This document shows, piece by piece, positions 1 through 4,572 of a DNA stretch of 5,476 nt (position 1 is the first letter of the stretch; each line of letters opens with the position of its first letter). The DNA is from an uncultured beta proteobacterium (GTDB lineage Bacteria > Pseudomonadota > Gammaproteobacteria > Burkholderiales > Burkholderiaceae_C), in assembly GCA_903834645.1 (NCBI GenBank), contig CAILKA010000360.1:1-5476 (forward strand), written 5' to 3'. The notes under the pieces are model-generated. The model worked only from the letters and a program-made list of their open reading frames with translations. It had not been told where the DNA came from and did no database searches. A program made the position numbers and the translations under genes.

Positions 1-1959
1 ATGCATCGCAGGGTGCGTGTCGGCGATGAAGACGAGCGGAAGCGGCGCGAGCAGCGACTCGAGGTCACCCTTGATGTCGTGGAAGTCCACGGGTCGGTCC
101 GATGTGCCCCATTGCAGCCCTTCGGCGCTGCCATGGGCCAGCGCGGCCACGCGCAACGGCTGGTCCACCCCCGCCACCGTGGAAAGGGAGTCCGCCACCG
201 TGGCGTCGCGGCGGAAGACCCGCCCGATCTCGAATACGCGCACGCGCGGGGCCCGGCGCGCGAGGTTCGTGCGCAGCACACCCACAAGGCTGCCCAGCAG
301 GGACGATCGCATCACGGACAGTGGCGCGGCGATCGGGTTGAGTACACGGATCGGGTCGGGATTGCCCGCCAGATCAGCCTCGGTGCGCGCCTCGACGAAG
401 CTGAAGTTGATGGTCTCGTGGTACCCGAGTGCCGCGAGCGCATGGCGCACCGCATGGGCACGCCTGCGCTGCTCCGGAACGGGCCGTGACGTGACCGGCG
501 CCAGGGGCGCGGTGGCGGGCAGCCGGTGCAGACCGATCACGCGCACGACTTCCTCGATCAGGTCCTCCTCGATCGCGAGGTCGAAGCGCCAGCTCGGCGG
601 GGTGACCGTGATCACGCCCGGGCTCTCGGTGAAGTGCAGGCCCAGACGCTGGAAGACCCCGGCGCAATCAGACTGCGTCAGCGCCATGCCGAGCACCTTG
701 GCAGCGCGATCCACCCGGAGCGTCACCGGCGGCCGGGCGGGGAGTGCCAGCACCTGGTCGTCGACCGGTCCGGGCTCGCCACCACATATCTGTGCGATGA
801 GCGCCGTGATGCGCTCGATGTGCGTCACCGTGAGCGCGGGGTCTACTCCGCGTTCGAAGCGATGGCCCGCATCGGTGGAGAAGTTGAAGCGCCGCGAGCG
901 CCCGGCCACGGCCTCGGGCCACCAGAAGGCGGCCTCCACGTAGACGTTGCGGGTGTCATCGCCCACCGCAGTGGCCTGGCCGCCCATGATGCCGGCCAGC
1001 GACTCGACCTGGCGCGCATCGGCGATCACGCCCACCGTGCCGTCGAGCTCGATGGTCTGTCCGTTGAGGAGCTCGAGCCGCTCACCCGGCCGGGCCCAGC
1101 GCACCTCGAGCCGCTCGTCGATGCGGTCGCGGTCGAAGATGTGGGTCGGACGCCCGTACTCGAACATCACGTAGTTGGAGATGTCGACGAGCGCGGAGAC
1201 GCTGCGCTGGCCGCAGCGCTCCAGGCGCCGCACCATCCACTCGGGAGTGGCCGCACGGGTGTCGATGCCGCGGATCACGCGGCCCGAGAAGCGGCCGCAC
1301 AGGTCGCTGGCCTGCACCTGCACGGGCAGGCGCTCGCCATGCGTGGCGGCCACGGGCTCGATGGCGGGCGTCTTCAACGGCGCACCCGTGAGGGCCGAGA
1401 CCTCGCGTGCGATGCCATGCACGCTCAGTGCATGGCCGAGGTTGGGCGTGAGCTTGAGCGTGAAGATCGTGTCGTCGAGTGCCAGCGCCTGGCGCAGTGG
1501 CGTACCCGGCAGGGCCGAGTCGGCGAGCTCCAGCAGGCCGGCGTGATCGACGGACAGGCCGAGCTCGCGTGCCGAGCACAGCATGCCGTGGCTTTCAACG
1601 CCACGCAGGCGCCCCACGCCTATGCGCAGCGCCTTGCCGTCATCGCCAGGAGGCAGTTGCGCACCGACCATCGCCAGCGGGACTCTCAGGCCTGCGCGGG
1701 CGTTGGGTGCCCCGCACACAATCTGCAGGGGTCCGTCAGGCGTCAGGGCTCCCGCATCGACCCGGCACACGCGCAGGCGGTCCGCGGAGGGGTGCGGGGC
1801 GGCCTCGACGATCTCGGCCACGACGACACCACTGAAGCTCGGCGCCACCGGCCGAAGCTCCTCGACCTCGAAGCCAGACATCGTCAGGAGCTCGGCCAGC
1901 TCAGTGGTGGAAAGCGCAGGGTCGCAGAATTCGCGCAACCAGGACTCGGGGAACTGCAT
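1..1959 (-). CDS. pheT: Phenylalanyl-tRNA synthetase beta subunit, 5' part (C-terminus outside window)
   Basis: PheT pairs with PheS in the cytoplasmic alpha2-beta2 enzyme that charges tRNA-Phe. The beta chain binds tRNA and hydrolyses mischarged Tyr-tRNA-Phe. I translated 653 codons without a stop from the ATG at 1959 to the window edge. The start MQFPESWLREF matches the family N-terminus (MKFSELWLREW in E. coli). Domains seen: an OB-fold tRNA-binding module at about 39-152 (HPSADRLRV, VCGAPN, ESHGMLCS); the B3/B4 editing domain at about 210-390; B5 ending near 475 (PSWRFDLAIEEDLIEEVVR); and the start of the catalytic-like core (HETINFSFV, LNPIAAPLSVMRSSL). By alignment with recalled E. coli numbering (offset +8), the editing residues His265, Gly318, Glu334, Thr354 and Ala356 are His273, Gly326, Glu342, Thr362 and Ala364, all conserved. 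The frame leaves the window in the conserved HPG region, so about 150 residues including the FDX-ACB domain are missing. No Shine-Dalgarno is visible before the start. Confidence 0.97.
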   Translation of the reverse strand, partial: MQFPESWLREFCDPALSTTELAELLTMSGFEVEELRPVAPSFSGVVVAEIVEAAPHPSADRLRVCRVDAGALTPDGPLQIVCGAPNARAGLRVPLAMVGAQLPPGDDGKALRIGVGRLRGVESHGMLCSARELGLSVDHAGLLELADSALPGTPLRQALALDDTIFTLKLTPNLGHALSVHGIAREVSALTGAPLKTPAIEPVAATHGERLPVQVQASDLCGRFSGRVIRGIDTRAATPEWMVRRLERCGQRSVSALVDISNYVMFEYGRPTHIFDRDRIDERLEVRWARPGERLELLNGQTIELDGTVGVIADARQVESLAGIMGGQATAVGDDTRNVYVEAAFWWPEAVAGRSRRFNFSTDAGHRFERGVDPALTVTHIERITALIAQICGGEPGPVDDQVLALPARPPVTLRVDRAAKVLGMALTQSDCAGVFQRLGLHFTESPGVITVTPPSWRFDLAIEEDLIEEVVRVIGLHRLPATAPLAPVTSRPVPEQRRRAHAVRHALAALGYHETINFSFVEARTEADLAGNPDPIRVLNPIAAPLSVMRSSLLGSLVGVLRTNLARRAPRVRVFEIGRVFRRDATVADSLSTVAGVDQPLRVAALAHGSAEGLQWGTSDRPVDFHDIKGDLESLLAPLPLVFIADTHPAMH

Positions 1960-2058
1960 CGGCGGGCTCGGGTCGTGGGACCCTTGAAGGGCGTGGATCG
2001 GAAGGGGCGGTGTACGGTTGGGCTCGGCTTCAGGCGGCGTTCCTGGCCGGGCGAGGCC

Positions 2059-3102
2059 TCAGCGGAACTGGCCGAGGAAACGCAGGTCGCCCTCGAAGAA
2101 CAGGCGCAGGTCGTTCACGCCATAGCGCAGCATGGCCAGTCGATCCGGACCCATGCCGAAGGCAAAGCCGATGTGGCGCTCCGGATCCAGGCCAAAGTTG
2201 CGCACGACGTTCGGGTGCACCTGGCCCGAGCCCGCCACCTCGAGCCACTTGCCCTTGGAGGGACCGCTGGAGAACATCATGTCGACCTCCGCGCTGGGCT
2301 CGGTGAAGGGGAAGTAGCTGGGACGGAATCGGGTCTGGATTCCGTCGTCCTCGAAGAATCGGCGCAGGAAATCGGTGAAGACGACCTTCAGGTCCTTGAA
2401 GGAAATGTTCTCGCCGATCCACAGGCCCTCGCACTGGTGGAACATCGGCGAGTGCGTGGCATCGCTGTCCACGCGATAGGTGCGGCCGGGCGCGATCACG
2501 CGGATCTCGGGCATCGGGTCGGCGCCGGCGTGGCGCTCGGCGTGGGCGCGTGCATACCGGACCTGCATCGGGCTCGTATGCGGTCGCAGGTTGAGCCAGC
2601 GGCCGCCCGCGTCCTGCATGTCGACGTAGAAGGTGTCCTGCATCGATCTCGCCGGATGGTTCTCAGGGTTGTTGAGCGCCGTGAAGCTCATCCAGTCGGT
2701 CTCGATCTCCGGGCCGTCGGCCACGTCGAAACCCATCGACGCGAAGATGGCCTCGATGCGCTCCATGGCGCGGCTCACCGGATGCAATCCGCCCACGGGC
2801 CGGTGCCGGCCGGGGAGCGTCACATCCAGAGCCTCGGCCTGGAGCTGAGCCTGCAGCTCCACCTCGGCCAGCTCGGATCGACGTGCCTGCAGCGCCTCCT
2901 CGATCGCGCCCTTGAGCGCATTGATGGCCGCGCCGCGCGTCTTCTTCTCCTCCAGGCTCAGCGTGGAAAGCGCCTTGAGCAGGTCGGTCACGCGGCCGGC
3001 CTTGCCGAGGTAGCGTGCCTTGGCGTTCTCGAGCTCGGCCGGCTGGCGAGCAGCAGAGAATTCGTCGCGAGCCTGGGCCAGGAGAGTGTCGAGGTCGTTC
3101 AT
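2059..3102 (-). CDS. pheS: Phenylalanyl-tRNA synthetase alpha subunit
   Basis: This is the catalytic subunit of cytoplasmic PheRS; it activates Phe with ATP and transfers it to tRNA-Phe. It has 347 residues, slightly longer than the 327 of E. coli. An N-terminal coiled-coil arm at about 1-90 is followed by the class II core. Visible motifs are HPVSRAMERI at 107-116, motif 1 region DGPEIETDWMSF at 129-140, LRPHTSPMQVR at 172-182, motif 2 region APGRTYRVDSDATHSPMFHQ at 204-223, RFRPSYFPFTEPSAEVD at 258-274, HPNVVRN at 296-302, and motif 3 GFAFGMGPDRLAMLRYG at 312-328. Ala314 corresponds to E. coli Ala294, which shapes the Phe side-chain pocket, so normal substrate size selection is expected. 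I chose the ATG at 3102 because family alignment begins there. The frame stays open upstream to a GTG at 3207, but the 35 extra residues resemble no PheS. The start lacks a Shine-Dalgarno and follows a run of seven C. pheT lies 99 nt downstream. Confidence 0.98.
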   Translation of the reverse strand: MNDLDTLLAQARDEFSAARQPAELENAKARYLGKAGRVTDLLKALSTLSLEEKKTRGAAINALKGAIEEALQARRSELAEVELQAQLQAEALDVTLPGRHRPVGGLHPVSRAMERIEAIFASMGFDVADGPEIETDWMSFTALNNPENHPARSMQDTFYVDMQDAGGRWLNLRPHTSPMQVRYARAHAERHAGADPMPEIRVIAPGRTYRVDSDATHSPMFHQCEGLWIGENISFKDLKVVFTDFLRRFFEDDGIQTRFRPSYFPFTEPSAEVDMMFSSGPSKGKWLEVAGSGQVHPNVVRNFGLDPERHIGFAFGMGPDRLAMLRYGVNDLRLFFEGDLRFLGQFR

Positions 3103-3130
3103 CGTGTGGGGGGGCGATGAAGCAAGGGAA

Positions 3131-3163
3131 GAAACGAGAAAGGCCGCCACATCAGTGACGGCC
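3131..3163 (-). terminator. Terminator-like hairpin with U-rich tail in the rplT-pheS leader (possible attenuator)
   Basis: In minus-strand RNA, GGCCGUCAC (3163-3155) pairs with GUGGCGGCC (3150-3142) across the loop UGAU. This gives a 9-bp stem whose only non-Watson-Crick pair is one U-G wobble. The plus-strand copy would have a C-A mismatch there, so the structure favours the operon's own direction. The stem is followed directly by UUUCUCGUUUCUU (3141-3129), a U-rich but impure tail. It lies in the 120-nt gap between rplT and pheS, the position of the pheST attenuator in E. coli. Since pheS and pheT follow in the same direction, it is more likely partial termination or attenuation than an operon end. 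The sequence alone cannot show that it terminates. Confidence 0.55.
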
Positions 3164-3194
3164 TCCCGGGTCGTGCGACACGACCGGGGCAGGC
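3161..3194 (-). promoter_or_regulatory. Second hairpin upstream of and overlapping the terminator-like stem
   Basis: A perfect 7-bp stem GGUCGUG/CACGACC (3185-3179 with 3175-3169) closes a UCG loop. It can be extended by CCC/GGG (3189-3187 with 3167-3165) and GCCU/AGGC (3194-3191 with 3164-3161), with one C-C mismatch and one bulged G. The last three bases of the extended stem (3163-3161) are also the first three of the terminator-like stem, so the fully extended forms compete locally. This resembles a leader in which folding choice affects termination, but the overlap is short and the function is inferred. Confidence 0.4.
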
Positions 3195-3222
3195 TCCAGG
3201 CCCACACCGGCCGGCAGGCGAC

Positions 3223-3579
3223 TCAGCCGAGCTGGGCCTTCACCTTGGCGACGATGCCGCCGAAGGCGGCCGGATCGCGCACGGCGAGATCGGCCAGGAC
3301 CTTGCGGTCGATGTCGATCTGGGCCTTCTTCAGGCCCGCCATGAAGCGGCTGTAGGTGATGCCGAGTTCACGCGAGGCCGCGTTGATACGGGCGATCCAG
3401 AGCTGGCGGAAGACGCGCTTGCGGGTACGGCGATCACGGTAGGCGTACTGCCCCGCCTTCATCACCGCCTGCTTGGCGATGCGAAAGACGTTCTTGCGAC
3501 GGCCGCGGAAGCCCTTGGCCAGGGCGAGGATCTTCTTGTGGCGGGCGTGTGCGGTGACACCACGCTTGACTCGAGGCAT
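3223..3579 (-). CDS. rplT: 50S ribosomal protein bL20
   Basis: bL20 is an early-assembly protein of the large ribosomal subunit that binds 23S rRNA. In well-studied bacteria it also represses its own operon by binding mRNA. The frame gives 118 residues, the usual family length. The basic N-terminal extension at 1-59 includes MPRVKRGVTAHARHKKIL, GFRGRRKN and AGQYAYRDRRTRKR. The globular C-terminal RNA-binding part contains FRQLWIARINAASRELG, YSRFMAGLKKA and IDRKVLADLAV, all family hallmarks. The start is clear: AAGGAG lies 7 nt upstream of the ATG. rpmI ends only 29 nt upstream, the usual tight bL35-bL20 pairing, so both proteins are likely made from one message and controlled together. Downstream, a 120-nt gap with hairpins separates it from pheS. 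Confidence 0.98.
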   Translation of the reverse strand: MPRVKRGVTAHARHKKILALAKGFRGRRKNVFRIAKQAVMKAGQYAYRDRRTRKRVFRQLWIARINAASRELGITYSRFMAGLKKAQIDIDRKVLADLAVRDPAAFGGIVAKVKAQLG

Positions 3580-3586
3580 GTCGGTG

Positions 3587-3592
3587 CTCCTT
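3587..3592 (-). promoter_or_regulatory. Shine-Dalgarno site of rplT
   Basis: AAGGAG on the minus strand (3592-3587) is followed by 7 nt (CACCGAC) and the ATG at 3579. Strength and spacing are near ideal and fix the rplT start. Confidence 0.85.
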
Positions 3593-3608
3593 CTTCAGCG
3601 TGGGCGGC

Positions 3609-3812
3609 TCACAGGCCGGCAAAGGGCATCATCGCGGCGATGTGGCCCATGTTGGTCTCGTGCACGTTGGCCGGGCCACGCAGGTGGCGCTTGCGGGTGG
3701 TGCTCTTCTTGGTGAGGATGTGGCGCTTGAAGGCCTGACCCCGCTTGACGGTACCGCCGGGCCGGACGCGGAACCGCTTGGCCGCGCTTTTCTTCGTCTT
3801 CATCTTGGGCAT
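3609..3812 (-). CDS. rpmI: 50S ribosomal protein bL35
   Basis: bL35 is a small basic protein of the large ribosomal subunit. The 67-residue product matches the family in length and sequence: MPKMKTKKSAAKRFRV at the N-terminus, then KRHILTKKSTTRKRHLRG at about 29-46 and the ending HIAAMMPFAGL. Lysine and arginine dominate, as expected for an rRNA-binding protein. The start is supported by AGGAG 5 nt upstream of the ATG. It sits 136 nt downstream of infC and 29 nt upstream of rplT. In E. coli, bL20 represses translation of rpmI through an mRNA structure around this start, and rplT follows by coupling. The structured infC-rpmI gap here would suit the same role, but that is inference. Confidence 0.97.
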   Translation of the reverse strand: MPKMKTKKSAAKRFRVRPGGTVKRGQAFKRHILTKKSTTRKRHLRGPANVHETNMGHIAAMMPFAGL

Positions 3813-3817
3813 GACTG

Positions 3818-3822
3818 CTCCT
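3818..3822 (-). promoter_or_regulatory. Shine-Dalgarno site of rpmI
   Basis: AGGAG on the minus strand (3822-3818) lies 5 nt upstream of the rpmI ATG at 3812, within CCAGGAGCAGTC. It is a strong site and confirms the start. Confidence 0.8.
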
Positions 3823-3845
3823 GGTTTTTGACACCCCTGCAGGCG

Positions 3846-3941
3846 ACCGCGGCTTGCGGTACTTGACTGGCCTGTCAGCGGCTTCTGCTTGCCCTGTCCT
3901 CTCGGAACCGGGCGTCTCGCCCCGCCGGCATCACCCGGCGG
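3846..3941 (-). promoter_or_regulatory. Structured infC-rpmI leader, candidate bL20 control region
   Basis: The 136-nt gap between infC and rpmI holds several small dyads. CCGCCGG/CCGGCGG (3941-3935 with 3928-3922) is a perfect 7-bp stem with a 6-nt loop. GGGCG/CGCCC (3922-3918 with 3914-3910) has a 3-nt loop and shares base 3922 with the first stem, so the complete forms of the two compete by one pair. An imperfect 14-bp dyad TGACxGGCCxGTCA lies at 3864-3877. ACCGC/GCGGU (3860-3856 with 3850-3846) has a 5-nt loop. None is followed by a U run, so none looks like an intrinsic terminator. bL20 is known to bind mRNA in this region in other bacteria; I cannot identify a specific binding motif here. 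Confidence 0.3.
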
Positions 3942-3948
3942 CGCGCAT

Positions 3949-4500
3949 TCACTGTTTCTTCTTGGGCGCCAGCACCATGATCATCTGACGACCCTCGAGC
4001 TTGGGCATGTGCTCGACGACCGAGACATCGGCCAGTTCATCGCGGATGCGCTCGAGCAGCCGCATGCCGATGTCCTGGTGCGTGATCTCGCGACCACGGA
4101 AGCGCAACGTCACCTTGCCCTTGTCGCCATCCTCGGCGATGAACCGGCGCAGGTTGCGCATCTTGATCGCGTAGTCCCCCTCGTCGGTGCCGGGGCGGAA
4201 CTTCACTTCCTTGATCTCGATGACCTTCTGCTTGGACTTGGCCTCCGCGGCCTTCTTCTGCTCCTGGTACTTGAACTTGCCGTAGTCCATCAACCGGCAC
4301 ACCGGCGGATCGGCCGTGGCAGCGATCTCGACGAGGTCGACGTCGGCGTCGCCAGCCATGCGCAGCGCCTCGAAGACGGGAACGATGCCCAGCTGCTCGT
4401 TTTCCACGCCGATCAACCGCACCTGGGGCGCGAGGATCTCACGGTTCAGCCTGTGCTTGCGCTCCGCGTTCGGGATGCGCCGGTCCATGAAGGTAACGAT
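3949..4500 (-). CDS. infC: Translation initiation factor IF-3 (probable AUC start)
   Basis: IF3 binds the 30S subunit, prevents premature joining of the 50S subunit and checks the start codon and initiator tRNA. The product is 183 residues from the AUC at 4500, or 179 from the ATG at 4488; E. coli IF3 has 180. Hallmarks are HRLNREI, DLVEIAATADPPVCRLMDYG (N-domain), a Lys/Ala-rich linker (QEQKKAAEAKSKQK), KFRPGTDEGDY, LRFRGREITHQ and the ending EGRQMIMVLAPKKKQ. The start is decided by context. The frame is closed by a TGA at 4506-4504, two codons before the AUC. GAGGU (4512-4508) lies 7 nt before the AUC but 19 nt before the ATG, too far to serve it. IF3 discriminates against AUU/AUC starts, and infC of E. 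coli begins with AUU, so a rare start here fits autoregulation. thrS ends 72 nt upstream and rpmI begins 136 nt downstream. Confidence 0.97.
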   Translation of the reverse strand: MVTFMDRRIPNAERKHRLNREILAPQVRLIGVENEQLGIVPVFEALRMAGDADVDLVEIAATADPPVCRLMDYGKFKYQEQKKAAEAKSKQKVIEIKEVKFRPGTDEGDYAIKMRNLRRFIAEDGDKGKVTLRFRGREITHQDIGMRLLERIRDELADVSVVEHMPKLEGRQMIMVLAPKKKQ

Positions 4501-4507
4501 GGTTCAG

Positions 4508-4514
4508 ACCTCTC
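4508..4514 (-). promoter_or_regulatory. Shine-Dalgarno site of infC that points to the AUC start
   Basis: GAGAGGT on the minus strand (4514-4508) contains GAGGU, complementary to ACCUC of the 16S rRNA 3' end. It lies 7 nt from the AUC at 4500 and 19 nt from the ATG at 4488. The spacing favours the AUC. Confidence 0.65.
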
Positions 4515-4572
4515 TGCGCAGCCCCAAGGCAACAACGGGCCGCCCATACACGACGAAAGCGCGCCTGGGCCC

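Noticed and set aside
1..489. A plus-strand open frame of 162 codons at the left edge.
   Set aside because: It is the codon-aligned complement of pheT; it stops at a single TCA serine codon of pheT. No family resemblance.
526..3120. A plus-strand open frame of 864 codons opposite pheT and pheS.
   Set aside because: It is codon-aligned with both genes (the 99-nt gap keeps phase), so it stays open simply because the rare codons TTA, CTA and TCA are nearly absent in these GC-rich genes. The product has no recognisable domain.
3152..3181. A nine-residue GTG-started mini-frame (VSHDPGGRH) ending in the loop of the terminator-like hairpin, considered as a leader peptide.
   Set aside because: It has no Phe codons and its nearest GGAG is 12 nt upstream, so it does not fit a pheM-type attenuator; the position of its stop may be chance.
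3828..3833. A plus-strand TTGACA considered as a -35 promoter box.
   Set aside because: No matching -10 box at 16-18 nt and no gene on the plus strand to serve.
4486..4488. ATG as the start of infC.
   Set aside because: Its spacing to the only Shine-Dalgarno-like sequence is 19 nt, while the AUC four codons upstream has 7 nt. Kept as the alternative start.
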